Notes: generated by a model not told the origin, from the letters alone. A DNA stretch of 64,000 nt from Streptomyces canus (GCF_041435015.1 NZ_CP107989.1:6944001-7008000); one strand, 5' to 3'. Shown: positions 8,982-18,428, counted from the stretch's first letter. Program-made: numbers and translations.

Positions 8982-10188
8982 CGCTCTTCTCCAGGTGAGC
9001 CAGTTCCTCCGCACTGAGTCCGAGCCACTGTCCGTAGACGAGGTGGTTGTCCTGCCCGAGGGCGGGCCCGGTCCGCCAGACCCGGCCGGGCCGCTGCCGG
9101 AAGTGCGGGATCACCGCCTGCATACGCACCGGACCGAGGTCGGGGTCGTCGACGGTGACGATGTCCTCGCGTTCGGCGTACACGGGGTCGGCGGCGATGT
9201 CCGCGGCGTCGAACACCCGTGAGGCCACGACTTCGGCACGGGCGAACTCCTCCAGGCACTGGCCGGTGCCGCGCTCCGCCACCCAGTTCCGCAGGCCCTC
9301 GTCCAACTCTCCACGCCGGGCGTGCTGTTGCCGCGCTGTGGCGAAGTCCTTCTCGGGGAGTCCCAGCAGACAGGCGATGTTGCGAACCGAGCGCAGCGTC
9401 GCGGAGGTCACCGTGATCCACTCGCCGTCACGGGAGCGGTAAGTGTTGATCACGGCCGCGGGGGCGACCGCCAGCTGGTTGCCGGAGCGTTCGGGAACGT
9501 GGCCCAACTGGTCGTGGACGATGACCTGCCACTCGACGAGACGGAACAGGGACTCGAAGAGAGCGAGGTCGATCCACTCGCCGTCGAAATCGGGGTCGTT
9601 GTCACGGCGGTGCAGGGCGGCGAGGACGGCGTAGGCGCCCATCAGGCCGGTCACGGCGTCGCCGTGGGAGAAGCCGGTGTGGACGGGCGGGCCGTCGGGA
9701 AACCCGGTCAGGTGGACGACTCCGCTGCGCGCCTCCCCCATCTTGCCGAAGCCCGGGGCGTCCGCCTGCGACGAGGTGGCGCCGAATCCGGAGATCTGCA
9801 GCAGTACGGCCCGGGGGTTGATCCGGTGCACGGAGTCCCAGTCGAGTCCCCAGCTGCGCAGGCGTCCGGCGCGCAGGGTGACGATGACGACGTCCGCCCA
9901 TGCGACGAGTCGGCGGGCGACAGTCCGGCCGGCCTCGTGGTGCAGATCGAGGGTGACCGAGCGCTTGTTGCGGCCGGCGACCTTGAACCACAGGGCGACA
10001 CCATCTCGTTGGGGCCCCATGGCGCGGGCCGCGTCTCCGGCTCCGGGGGGTTCCACGTGGACGACGTCGGCCCCTTGGTCGGCGAGCATCGAGCCCGCCA
10101 GCGGCCCGGCCACCACATGGGCGAACTCGACCACTTTCAGCCCGCGCAACTGCCCGTGTCCGCTGGTGTTCCGCTGGTCCTCCGACAC
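8971..10188 (-). CDS. CaiB/BaiF type III CoA-transferase
   Basis: A 405-residue class III CoA-transferase. The N-terminal GLKVVEFAHVVAGPLAGSML is typical, as is NKRSVTLDLHHEAGR. The probable catalytic Asp that forms the acyl anhydride lies in FSHGDAVTGLMGAYAVLAAL. It should move CoA from a donor such as succinyl-CoA to an organic acid, making the substrate for the overlapping lyase. Its promoter region carries a palindrome also found upstream of the neighbouring lysR/citM pair. Members of the family include succinyl-CoA:citramalate and itaconate CoA-transferases. Confidence 0.9.
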   Translation of the reverse strand: MSEDQRNTSGHGQLRGLKVVEFAHVVAGPLAGSMLADQGADVVHVEPPGAGDAARAMGPQRDGVALWFKVAGRNKRSVTLDLHHEAGRTVARRLVAWADVVIVTLRAGRLRSWGLDWDSVHRINPRAVLLQISGFGATSSQADAPGFGKMGEARSGVVHLTGFPDGPPVHTGFSHGDAVTGLMGAYAVLAALHRRDNDPDFDGEWIDLALFESLFRLVEWQVIVHDQLGHVPERSGNQLAVAPAAVINTYRSRDGEWITVTSATLRSVRNIACLLGLPEKDFATARQQHARRGELDEGLRNWVAERGTGQCLEEFARAEVVASRVFDAADIAADPVYAEREDIVTVDDPDLGPVRMQAVIPHFRQRPGRVWRTGPALGQDNHLVYGQWLGLSAEELAHLEKSDVI

Positions 10189-10273
10189 CTGTGTGCTCCC
10201 TCGCCCTGCTGTCCGGGTCTTCAGACTGCAGGAGCGGAGAAATGCTTGTCGAGCAACAGAAGACCATCAATCA

Positions 10274-10288
10274 ATGCGAAGAACGCAT
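10274..10288. promoter_or_regulatory. LysR-type operator upstream of the CoA-transferase
   Basis: ATGCG-N5-CGCAT, a perfect 5-bp palindrome matching the LysR T-N11-A rule, 86 bp before the CoA-transferase start. The same arms and spacing recur at 11273-11287. This shared site is good sequence evidence for control of both units by the LysR protein between them. Confidence 0.65.
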
Positions 10289-10311
10289 GAATCGTCGAAC
10301 GATCGGGCCCT

Positions 10312-11238
10312 TCACGCCCACGAGACCCCGGGCGGGAGGGGGCGGCGCTGAAGGCGGAACTCCTCAAGCGTCTCCAGGAACCGCTGCGTCACGACCGGGA
10401 GCGTTCGACGGGCGCGCAGCGCGATGTCCAGGCGCCGGTCCACGACGGGGTCCACCAGAGGACGGCAGACGATGCGTCCGGCGCCCATCAGCGGGAGCAC
10501 GAGGGCGGGCATCGCCGACACCCCGAGGCCGGCGGTCACCAGTCCGCCCACGGTCGCGATACTGCCCGCCTCGGCCGCCGGTGCCGCGTGCGCGTCGATC
10601 TGGGCGAACGCCGCGTCGGTGAGCCGGCGCACGCTCGAGTCGCGCCCGACGGCCAGGAACGGCTGACGAGCCAGGTCGTCCCAGGCGACTTCGTGGCGGT
10701 CGGCGAGCGGGTGGCCTTCCGGCAGCACCGCGACGAAGCGGTCCCTGACCAGGGGGCGGTGCTCCAACTGCTCGGGCGGGTCCCCGACGGTGGTGATCGC
10801 GAAATCGGCGTCACCGGACAGGACCCGGTCCAGTACCAGCCGCTCCAGCCCGTCGAGGAGGCGTACCGCCACCTGCGGGCGCCGCTCACGGAAGTCGGAG
10901 ATCACCTGCGGCAGGAGCACCGCGGCGACCGAGGGCAGGGTGGCCACGGCGACCGTTCCCGACTCGCCGAGCAGGAAGCGCCTGAGTTCCTTCATGCCCG
11001 CACGGTGGGCGGTGACGATCTGCTCGGCGATCCGCAGGGCCTCGACGCCCGCCGCGGTCAACTGCACATTGCGGGTGTCCCGTTCGAGGAGTTGGACGCC
11101 GAGCTGCCGTTCCAGGTCCGCGACGGCGCGGCTGAGCGAGGACTGGGACACGTGCATCTCCGCGGCAGCCGCGGTGAAGCTCGCGGCCCGGGCGACGGCC
11201 GTGTACGCCGTCAGTTGTCGCAGGGTGGTGGCCTCCAT
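10312..11238 (-). CDS. LysR-family transcriptional regulator
   Basis: A 308-residue LysR protein. The HTH spans about residues 5-64 (FTAAAAEMHVSQSSLSRAVA, then LGVQLLERDTR), and the effector domain follows from about residue 90. The ATG at 11238 gives the normal distance of the HTH from the N-terminus; the longer frame upstream is an artefact antisense to the transporter. It lies directly upstream of the CoA-transferase/lyase genes and divergent from the CitMHS transporter. Matching operator-like sites are found in both promoter regions. It likely senses the transported acid or its CoA ester. Confidence 0.92.
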   Translation of the reverse strand: MEATTLRQLTAYTAVARAASFTAAAAEMHVSQSSLSRAVADLERQLGVQLLERDTRNVQLTAAGVEALRIAEQIVTAHRAGMKELRRFLLGESGTVAVATLPSVAAVLLPQVISDFRERRPQVAVRLLDGLERLVLDRVLSGDADFAITTVGDPPEQLEHRPLVRDRFVAVLPEGHPLADRHEVAWDDLARQPFLAVGRDSSVRRLTDAAFAQIDAHAAPAAEAGSIATVGGLVTAGLGVSAMPALVLPLMGAGRIVCRPLVDPVVDRRLDIALRARRTLPVVTQRFLETLEEFRLQRRPLPPGVSWA

Positions 11239-11272
11239 GGCCGACGAGCATAGGGCGCGACCGCGTGCATTG

Positions 11273-11287
11273 ATGCGCTTATCGCAT
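11273..11287. promoter_or_regulatory. LysR-type operator between lysR and the transporter gene
   Basis: ATGCG-N5-CGCAT again, here with CTTAT as spacer, placed 35 bp before the lysR start and 131 bp before the transporter start. It fits autoregulation of lysR and activation of the divergent transporter. Confidence 0.65.
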
Positions 11288-11418
11288 GGACAGATCTCCG
11301 TTTGATGCTGGACACCGATCCGGTGGTGCTCCGAAACTCTCGCGTAACACCTCGGCTCGCCCTCGCCCGACTCCGCCCACCGCCGCCGAGGGCCGTTCCC
11401 GAGAAAGCGAGCGCCGCC

Positions 11419-12852
11419 ATGCTGGCAGCCCTGGGCTTCGCCACGATCGCCGTCCTCCTGCTGGTCACCATGACCAAACGCGCCTCGGTGCTGGTCGCTC
11501 TGATCCTGCTGCCGGTACTGGCGGCGCTCATCGGCGGTTTCGCGAGCGATCTGGGCGAGTTGACTCTCGGCGGGCTGTCCAAGGTGGCCCCCACCGGCAT
11601 CATGATCGCCTTCGCGGTCCTGTACTTCAGCCTGATGGTGGACGCCGGGCTCTTCGACCCCCTGATCCGAGCTCTGTTGCGCGCGGCGCAGGGAGACCCG
11701 TTGCGGATCACCGTCGCCACGGCCGTCCTCACGTTGTGCGTGGCCCTGGACGGCGACGGCGCCTCGACCTTCCTCATCACCGTCTCCGCGCTGTTGCCGG
11801 TCTACAAGAGGCTCGGTATGAACCCCTTGGTGCTGTCCGGAGTGGTCTGCTTGGGCGCGGGCGTGATGAACATGGTCCCTTGGGGTGGGCCGACCGTACG
11901 GGCCATGGCGGCGCTGAAGCTGGACAGTTCCGACGTCTTCAACCCCGTGCTGCCCGCGATGGGCTTCGGCGTCGCCTGGGTGCTGGTGGCCTCGTACCTG
12001 CTCGGCCGCCGGGAGCGCAACCGTCTCGGCACGCTGCCCCCGCCGGGTCCGGCCACGGACGTGCGCCAGGGTGAGGACGAGCGGGACGCCCGTGAACCCG
12101 TCGCCTCGACGGCTGCCGCGGCAGCCGAACCGAGCCGGCAGGCCACTGCCACGACGGCCGACGGGCAGGAGCCGCAGGCCATCCGGTCCCCCGGGGACGG
12201 GCCAGGCGCCGTCCGGGTCCCGCCGCTGCCGCGGACCTGGCTGAACATCTTCAATCTCCTGCTCACCATCACCCTCGTGGTCTGCCTGATCCAGGAAGTG
12301 CTGCCGCTTCCGGTGCTGTTCGTCCTCGGGTTCGCGATCGCGGTGCTGGTCAACCATCCGACCTGGGAGCAGCAGCAGGCGCTGCTCGACCAGCACGCCA
12401 AGAGCGTGGTCCTGGTCACCACGATGATTTTCGCGGCCGGCGTCCTCACCGGGATCCTCAGCGGCACCAAGATGATCGACGAGATGGCCGAGGCGTTCGT
12501 CTCCGTCGTCCCCGACTCGTTCGGGTCGCACCTGCCCGTCGCGGTGGCCGTCACCGGCATGCCGCTGAGTCTGGTCTTCACCCCGGACGCCTACTACTTC
12601 GGGGTACTGCCCGTGCTCGCCGAGACCGCGAACGGTTTCGGCACGGACCCGGCCGAGGTCGCCCGGGCCGCCATTCTCGGCCAGATGACCACGGGGTTCC
12701 CGCTGAGTCCGCTCACCGCGTCCACGTTCATCCTGGTCGGCATGAGCGGTGTGTCGCTCGGCGAACACCAGCGCTTCATCTTCCGCTGGGCCTTCGCCAC
12801 CACGCTCGTCATGACCGCCGGCGCCCTGGTGACCGGCGCCTTCCCCCTGTGA
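11419..12852 (+). CDS. CitMHS-family metal-citrate/organic acid:H+ symporter
   Basis: A 477-residue membrane protein with about 12 hydrophobic segments and a charged cytoplasmic loop of about 70 residues in the middle (around residues 200-270). N-terminal MLAALGFATIAVLLLVTMTK, DGDGASTFLITVSALLP and the C-terminal VFTPDAYYFGVLPVLAET are characteristic of CitMHS carriers, which import citrate-like acids complexed with Mg or other divalent metals. The ATG at 11419 starts exactly at the first membrane segment; an upstream in-frame ATG adds a basic stretch not usual for the family. Context suggests uptake of the substrate of the CoA-transferase/lyase pathway. Confidence 0.9.
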   Translation: MLAALGFATIAVLLLVTMTKRASVLVALILLPVLAALIGGFASDLGELTLGGLSKVAPTGIMIAFAVLYFSLMVDAGLFDPLIRALLRAAQGDPLRITVATAVLTLCVALDGDGASTFLITVSALLPVYKRLGMNPLVLSGVVCLGAGVMNMVPWGGPTVRAMAALKLDSSDVFNPVLPAMGFGVAWVLVASYLLGRRERNRLGTLPPPGPATDVRQGEDERDAREPVASTAAAAAEPSRQATATTADGQEPQAIRSPGDGPGAVRVPPLPRTWLNIFNLLLTITLVVCLIQEVLPLPVLFVLGFAIAVLVNHPTWEQQQALLDQHAKSVVLVTTMIFAAGVLTGILSGTKMIDEMAEAFVSVVPDSFGSHLPVAVAVTGMPLSLVFTPDAYYFGVLPVLAETANGFGTDPAEVARAAILGQMTTGFPLSPLTASTFILVGMSGVSLGEHQRFIFRWAFATTLVMTAGALVTGAFPL

Positions 12853-12911
12853 CCGGAGCCACGTACAGAGGCACCTGACCCGGATGCCCCCACCGACTGA
12901 GACGAGGACCC

Positions 12912-14306
12912 ATGAGACGGATCACCAGACGCACGGTGCTCGCAGCCACCGCGGGTGCGGTCACGGCGCCGACCGTGAGCACGGCGGCCGCGGCGGCCGC
13001 CGACCACTCGACAGCGCCGTCCGAGGGACGACAAGCGGCCCCCGGACTCGATCCGGTCCTGCGGACGGACCTCCTCACGCAGGTGACGCCGAGGAACAAC
13101 TGGCTGGTGACAGCGGTCGCCCTCCGGTACGCGCAGCGCGTCGACTTACGCGGTGGGGTGATCCTGCCTTCCGCCTTCGAGGTGAAGGCCACCGTGGGCG
13201 GGCAGACAGCGGCTCGCACGGTGACCCGGGTCTACTCCAACACCGCCGCCGAAGTGGACGACCGCCCTCACCCCGGACGACCGGGGGAGTACCTGATCGT
13301 CGAACTCGACCCGAACGACTCCAACGCGCGGGCCGCCGGCACCGATCCCCTGCCGCTCGACCGTGCGTACTCCGTCAGACAGGTGGCTGACATACGTACC
13401 CCGGGAGGCGAAACGGTGCTCAGGGCCGGTCCGTTCGCGAACCGGAACGACGACGTCATCACTCCCGTGGTCGACGACTTCACCGCCGGTTCCTTCACCG
13501 ACTCCGCGGGTTTCGAACTGGACTTCCGGCTGTACCAGCCTGCGGGCTTCCTTCGGAATCCTGGGACGCGCACGCGGTACCCGCTCGTCATCACCCTGCA
13601 CGGCGGTGGCGAGGTCGCGGACAACAACATGACCCAGCTCACTTCCAACCGGGTCGCGGTCACGTTCGCGAAACCGGAACGACAGCGCCGCGACCCCGCG
13701 TTCGTCCTCTCTCCGCAGATCCCCCTGCCCCGTCCCATGGACGGACCCGACGGCACGGACTGGACCGACGCCAAGGTCCAGGCCGCTCTGATCGAACTCA
13801 TCGACACCTTCGTGAGCGCGCACTCGCGAGTGGTGGACAGGGACCGGCTCTATCTCGTCGGACTGTCCTCGGGCGGTCGCGGTATCTACAGCCTGCTGTC
13901 GAAGCGGCCCGACGCGTTCGCGGCCGCCCTGCCCACAGCCGGCTGGGGCGACCCGGCGGTCATGGAAAAGATCACGCACATCCCGATCTGGGCCGACCAC
14001 TCCGTCGACGACCCGGTCGTCCCCTACCGGGAGGGGCGGTTCGGCAAGCCCGGCACCTGGACCCTGATGAACGCCCTGGAGACCGCCGGCGCACGGGTCA
14101 GCCGGGGGGAGTGGGCCAACGATCTGCCGAAGGCCCAGTTCGAGGCCAGGTCACGGGCTCTCCTGCGGGAGGCCAGGGCCACGCGCAGCCATGTGCTGTT
14201 CACGAGCTACACGGCCGGAACGACACCGCTGAACCCACACCTCGCATGGGCCCAGACGTACGAGAACGACGTGGTCATCGACTGGCTTTTCGAACAATCC
14301 CGATAG
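12912..14306 (+). CDS. Secreted esterase/peptidase-like α/β-hydrolase (Tat substrate)
   Basis: A 464-residue exported protein. The N-terminus carries a twin-arginine signal (RRITRRTVLAAT) followed by an Ala-rich stretch with a likely cleavage site near residue 32. A β-rich N-terminal domain runs to about residue 190. An α/β-hydrolase follows, with HGGGEVADNN as oxyanion region and nucleophile S319 in GLSSGGRG. The likely acid Asp lies in DDPVVPYR and the His in NPHLAW. This architecture matches predicted esterases of the COG4099/PHB-depolymerase-like group. Substrate unknown; a role with the upstream organic-acid locus is not evident. Confidence 0.8.
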   Translation: MRRITRRTVLAATAGAVTAPTVSTAAAAAADHSTAPSEGRQAAPGLDPVLRTDLLTQVTPRNNWLVTAVALRYAQRVDLRGGVILPSAFEVKATVGGQTAARTVTRVYSNTAAEVDDRPHPGRPGEYLIVELDPNDSNARAAGTDPLPLDRAYSVRQVADIRTPGGETVLRAGPFANRNDDVITPVVDDFTAGSFTDSAGFELDFRLYQPAGFLRNPGTRTRYPLVITLHGGGEVADNNMTQLTSNRVAVTFAKPERQRRDPAFVLSPQIPLPRPMDGPDGTDWTDAKVQAALIELIDTFVSAHSRVVDRDRLYLVGLSSGGRGIYSLLSKRPDAFAAALPTAGWGDPAVMEKITHIPIWADHSVDDPVVPYREGRFGKPGTWTLMNALETAGARVSRGEWANDLPKAQFEARSRALLREARATRSHVLFTSYTAGTTPLNPHLAWAQTYENDVVIDWLFEQSR

Positions 14307-14384
14307 CCGGCCCCTCGCTGTGCGGTCGCCGCGCTCCCACCCGCCCTCCCGTGATGCGCCGTGGGGACCTGATCCGCTCCGCTG

Positions 14385-16829
14385 TCAGGTGGTGGGGAGG
14401 GCCTGTTCGGCCCAGATCGTTTTGCCGGTGTGCGTCTGGCGGGTCCCCCAGCCCTGGGTGAGCTGGGCGACCAGGAGCAGGCCGCGACCGCCTTCGTCGT
14501 AGGTGCGGGCGCGGCGCAGGTGGGGGGCGGTGTTGCTGGCGTCGGAGACCTCGCAGATGAGGTTGCGGTCGCGGATGAGCCGGAGCTGGATGGGGGCGCC
14601 GCCGTAGCGGATGGCGTTGGTGACGAGTTCGCTGACGACCAGTTCGGTGACGAAGGCGGCTTCCTCCAGGCCCCAGGTTGCCAGCTGCCGGCAGGTGTTC
14701 TTACGGGCCTCGGCGACCGCTGAGGGATCGTGCGGCACGTCCCAGGTGGCGACATGGGCGGCGTCCAGGGCGCGGGTGCGGGCTATCAGCAGCGCCACGT
14801 CGTCGGCGGGGCGGTCCGGGAGCAGCGTCCGGACCACGGTGTCGCAGGTGCTCTCCAAGGACGAGGCCGGCCGTGCCAGCACCTCGCGCAGCGCGTCGAG
14901 GCCTGTGTCGATGTCGTGTCCACGGTCCTCGACGAGACCGTCGGTGTACAGCGCGAGGAGGCTGCCTTCGGGCAGTTCGATCTCGGTGGCTTCGAAGGGC
15001 AGGCCGCCCAGCCCCAGCGGCGGGCCCGCGGGGACGTCGGGGAATTCCACGGCGCCGTCCGGAGTCGCCACCGCGGGTACGGGGTGGCCCGCGCGAGCCA
15101 GGGTGCAGCGCCTGGAGACCGGGTCGTAGACGGCGTACAGGCAGGTCGCGCCGATGTCGCCGTTGGTGCCGGCTGCGCTGTCGGCCTCGGCGGACAGGTG
15201 GATGACCAGGTCGTCCAGGTGGGTCAGCAGCTCGTCGGGCGGGAGGTCGACATCGGCCAGGGTGCGCACGGCGGTGCGCAGCCGTCCCATGGTGGCCGAG
15301 GCCTGGATGCCGTGGCCGACGACGTCGCCGACGACGAGCGCCACCCGGGCGCCGGACAACGGGATCACGTCGAACCAGTCGCCGCCGACGCCGGCCTGCG
15401 TGCTGGCGGGCAGGTAACGGGAAGCGACGTCGACGGCGGCCTGAGGGGGCAGCCGCTGTGGCAGGAGACTGCTCTGGAGGGTCAGGGAGGTGCGGCGCTC
15501 GCGGGTGTAGCGGCGGGCGTTGTCGATGCAGACGGCGGCCCTGGCGGTGATCTCCTCGCCCAGGAGCAGGTCGTCCTGCTCGAAGGGTTCCGGGCGCCGG
15601 TGGCGGGAGAAGGTGGCCACGCCGAGAGTGATGCCGCGGGCGCGCATCGGCACGCCCAGCACCGAGTGGAAGCCGTAGCGTCGCATCCGTTCGGCCCGGT
15701 CCGGCGTCTGACTCGCCACCCGGTCCATCGAGGAAGTGGTCACGTTCTCGATCAGCGGCCGGCCGGTGGTCAGGCACCTGGCCGCAGTCGAATCGTCCGG
15801 GTACGCGGCCACCGTTCCGCGCTCCACCACGACCTCGGGGGAGCCCTCCAGGACGGACTGGTAGGCGACACGGCGCAGCATGACGGGGCTGGGCGGTGAA
15901 CCGGCGCGCGGGTCGTCGCCGCCTTCGATGGCGGGGAGCAGGTCGACGGTGACGAAGTCCGCGAGCTGGGGGATGGCCACGTCGGCGAGTTCCTGAGCGG
16001 TCCGGGCGAGGTCCAGAGTGCTGCCGATGCGGATGCTGGCTTCGTTGAGCAGCGCCAGGCGTCCCCGGGCCAGGTGCTCCTCGGTCATGTCGTGTGCGGA
16101 GAGGAGCACCCCCCGTACCGTTCCCCCGGCGTCCCGCACCGGGGTGAGCGAGGTCGTCCAGATGCTCTCGCGTTCGTGGCCCGCCAAGTGCAGGATCTGC
16201 TGCAGATGCTGCTGTTCGCCGGTCTCCAGCGCCCGCCGCATGCACTGTTCCGTCCGGTCGCCCTCCGGGTCGACCACGATCTCCGACACGCGCAACCCCT
16301 GCATCGCCGCTTCGGGCAGGCCGATCACCCGTTCCATGTCCGCGTTCGCGCGCCTCAGCCGGAGGCCGGTGTCGTAGAGCGCCGTCGTGGACGGGGACCG
16401 CGTGAACGCCCACTTCACCAGTGCGTCGTTCTGGAGAGGCGACGACGGCCGGGCCAGCGGGGAGACCAGGAGCCACTCGCCGCCCCCCTTGACCTCGCCG
16501 TCGGGCTCCCGGCGGTGGGCCAGCAGGTTCACCGCGAGGCGATGGCCGTCCCGGTGCAGGAGAGTCGCCGTTCCGTTCCACCGCGGCAGCGTGTGCAGAG
16601 AACGCAGCGTCTCGGCGGGCGGCGCTCCGGCGAGCAGCGTCGCCGCGGGCCTGCCGACGACCTCGGCGGACCGGTATCCGAGCAGCCGCCGTGCTCCCTC
16701 ACTCCACCCGGTCACGATGCCGTCCGGATCCATGGTGGCTCTGGCTGTGGCCGACTCGTCGATGAGGTCGTCCGGCCGGCGCGACGACCGGTCGTCGTCG
16801 GCGGCCTCCGAACCCGTCATCACGTTCAT
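14385..16829 (-). CDS. Multi-domain PAS-PAS-GAF-PP2C-HATPase regulator (RsbU/RsbW type)
   Basis: An 814-residue cytoplasmic protein. Domains in order: PAS (about 28-110), PAS (130-250), GAF (270-440), SpoIIE-type PP2C phosphatase (470-660) and a C-terminal histidine-kinase-like anti-sigma ATPase (about 690-805). Visible motifs include GDVVGHGIQASATMGRLR and LALYTDGLVEDRG in the phosphatase, and FVTELVVSELVTNAIRYGG and YDEGGRGLLLV in the ATPase. Such proteins sense signals through PAS/GAF, dephosphorylate an anti-anti-sigma factor and can bind it or a sigma factor. Partners may be encoded elsewhere; a STAS-ANTAR and a MEDS-ATPase gene lie at 37-39 kb. It is divergent from the aldehyde dehydrogenase. 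Confidence 0.9.
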   Translation of the reverse strand: MNVMTGSEAADDDRSSRRPDDLIDESATARATMDPDGIVTGWSEGARRLLGYRSAEVVGRPAATLLAGAPPAETLRSLHTLPRWNGTATLLHRDGHRLAVNLLAHRREPDGEVKGGGEWLLVSPLARPSSPLQNDALVKWAFTRSPSTTALYDTGLRLRRANADMERVIGLPEAAMQGLRVSEIVVDPEGDRTEQCMRRALETGEQQHLQQILHLAGHERESIWTTSLTPVRDAGGTVRGVLLSAHDMTEEHLARGRLALLNEASIRIGSTLDLARTAQELADVAIPQLADFVTVDLLPAIEGGDDPRAGSPPSPVMLRRVAYQSVLEGSPEVVVERGTVAAYPDDSTAARCLTTGRPLIENVTTSSMDRVASQTPDRAERMRRYGFHSVLGVPMRARGITLGVATFSRHRRPEPFEQDDLLLGEEITARAAVCIDNARRYTRERRTSLTLQSSLLPQRLPPQAAVDVASRYLPASTQAGVGGDWFDVIPLSGARVALVVGDVVGHGIQASATMGRLRTAVRTLADVDLPPDELLTHLDDLVIHLSAEADSAAGTNGDIGATCLYAVYDPVSRRCTLARAGHPVPAVATPDGAVEFPDVPAGPPLGLGGLPFEATEIELPEGSLLALYTDGLVEDRGHDIDTGLDALREVLARPASSLESTCDTVVRTLLPDRPADDVALLIARTRALDAAHVATWDVPHDPSAVAEARKNTCRQLATWGLEEAAFVTELVVSELVTNAIRYGGAPIQLRLIRDRNLICEVSDASNTAPHLRRARTYDEGGRGLLLVAQLTQGWGTRQTHTGKTIWAEQALPTT

Positions 16830-16889
16830 CCGCCCTCACCTTGGTCTTTCCACCGTGCGTCCCGCCCCGGCCAGGAGCAACCGGGAGAG

Positions 16890-16943
16890 TGGTGAGACAT
16901 ATATGCTTTATAAGGGTATAGGCGCAAAAAAGATATAAATAAA
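16890..16943. promoter_or_regulatory. AT-rich promoter region between divergent genes
   Basis: A stretch rich in A and T (for example TATATGCTTTATAAGGGTAT, then AAAAAAGATATAAATAAAT) in otherwise about 70% GC DNA. It lies just upstream of the aldehyde dehydrogenase start and 60 bp from the start of the divergent PAS-PP2C gene. It most likely contains the promoter(s) and perhaps a binding site; no consensus was assigned. Confidence 0.5.
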
Positions 16944-16964
16944 TGGGTGACGGAGGGGCGTGCC

Positions 16965-18428
16965 ATGACTGCCACCGGCGAAGGAACGTGGCCGGACGCG
17001 ACCGAATGGACCGGGAAGATCTACAGCGGCGGCTGGCGGCAGTCCGAGGGCGGGGTTCAGTCGGTGAACGAACCCGCCACGGGAGAGCGGCTGGCGGAGG
17101 TGGGCGTGGCGGCGCCCGCGGATGTCGCCCGGGCCGGGTCCCTGGCCGCCCGGGCTCAGCGGGCCTGGGCCGGAACGACACCCCAGGAGCGCGCCGAGGT
17201 CCTGCTCCGTGCCGCCCGGGTACTGCGCGAGAACAGCGGGGCGATCCGTGAGTGGATCGTCCGGGAGTCCGGAGGCGTCCCGGCGAAGGGCGACTACGAG
17301 ATCGCGGCCGGACTCAGCCAGCTGAGTCAGGCCGCCGGGCTCGCCTCGCTGCCTCGCGGCGAGATCCTGAACCCGCCGACACCCGGCCAGGCCAGTTGCG
17401 CATGGCGGGTACCGCTGGGCGTGGTCGGCGTCATCAACCCCTGGAACGCCCCCCTGCTGTTCGCCATACGGGCCCTCGCACCCGCCCTTGCGCTGGGCAA
17501 CGCCGTCCTGCTCAAGCCCGATCCCCACACACCGGTGTCCGGCGGCGTCGTCGTGGCGCGGCTGTTCGAGGATGCCGGACTGCCCGACGGGCTGCTCCAC
17601 GTCCTGCCCGGAGGGCGCGGCACCGGTGAGGCGGTCGTGGCCGACCCTCACGTCAATATGGTCATGTTCACCGGCTCCACCGAGGCAGGACGGGCGGTCG
17701 CCCGGGCCGCGGGCGACGGGCTCAAGCGGGTGGCTCTGGAACTGGGCGGCAAGAACTCGATCGTCGTGCTCGACGACGCGGACGTGGACGCCGCCGCGGC
17801 AGCCGGGGCGATGAGCTCCTTCGGCTACCAGGGGCAGGCCTGCGTCGCCGCCGGACGCCATCTGGTGCACGCCGACCTCGTGGAGCCGTACACCGAGGCA
17901 TTGATCGGACAGGCCAAGGCCTTGCGCGTCGGCGACCCCCGAGAGGAGGGCGTGGCGCTCGGTCCCGTGATCAGCGAGCGCCAGGCCGCGAGGATCGAGC
18001 GCATCGTGGACGAGAGCGTGGCCGCCGGGGCGCGGGTGCTGGCCGGCGGGCGCCGCGACGGGCTGTTCTACCCGCCCACCGTCCTGGACCACGTCGAGCG
18101 GACCATGCCCGCCTTCACCGAGGAGGTCTTCGGGCCCGTCGCCCCCGTCGTCGCGTTCCGTACCGACACGGAGGCCGTCGAGATCGCCAACGACACCGAA
18201 TACGGCCTGACGGCGGCTGTGCACTCCCGTTCGGTGCCGCGGGCGGCGGCCATCGCCGAGCAGTTGCGTACCGGCATGGTGCACCTCAACGACGTCTCCG
18301 CCAAGGACGCCGCGAACGCTCCCTTCGGCGGGATGGGAGCATCGGGCAATGGCTCCCGCATCGGCGGCACCGCCAACCTGGAGCAGTTCACCCAGTGGCG
18401 CTGGATGACGGTGACCGAATCGGTCTGA
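16965..18428 (+). CDS. NAD(P)+-dependent aldehyde dehydrogenase, benzaldehyde/vanillin-type
   Basis: A 487-residue member of the aldehyde dehydrogenase superfamily. The catalytic Cys is C293 in GQACVAAGRH and the general base is E259 in LELGGKN. PWNAPLL and GNAVLLKPDP form the cofactor site. The ATG at 16965 has GGAGGGG 7 nt upstream and is preferred over an in-frame GTG 18 bases earlier. Sequence details (Ala-Gly-Arg-His after the Cys, NDVSAKDAANAPFGGMG near the end) resemble aromatic aldehyde dehydrogenases. The gene stands alone, so the physiological aldehyde is unknown. Confidence 0.88.
   Translation: MTATGEGTWPDATEWTGKIYSGGWRQSEGGVQSVNEPATGERLAEVGVAAPADVARAGSLAARAQRAWAGTTPQERAEVLLRAARVLRENSGAIREWIVRESGGVPAKGDYEIAAGLSQLSQAAGLASLPRGEILNPPTPGQASCAWRVPLGVVGVINPWNAPLLFAIRALAPALALGNAVLLKPDPHTPVSGGVVVARLFEDAGLPDGLLHVLPGGRGTGEAVVADPHVNMVMFTGSTEAGRAVARAAGDGLKRVALELGGKNSIVVLDDADVDAAAAAGAMSSFGYQGQACVAAGRHLVHADLVEPYTEALIGQAKALRVGDPREEGVALGPVISERQAARIERIVDESVAAGARVLAGGRRDGLFYPPTVLDHVERTMPAFTEEVFGPVAPVVAFRTDTEAVEIANDTEYGLTAAVHSRSVPRAAAIAEQLRTGMVHLNDVSAKDAANAPFGGMGASGNGSRIGGTANLEQFTQWRWMTVTESV

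Noticed and set aside
11239..12768. Minus-strand open frame extending the LysR gene to over 800 codons
   Set aside because: It is antisense to the CitMHS gene, is very rich in Gly, Arg, Asp and His, and the LysR HTH begins at its normal place only from 11238.
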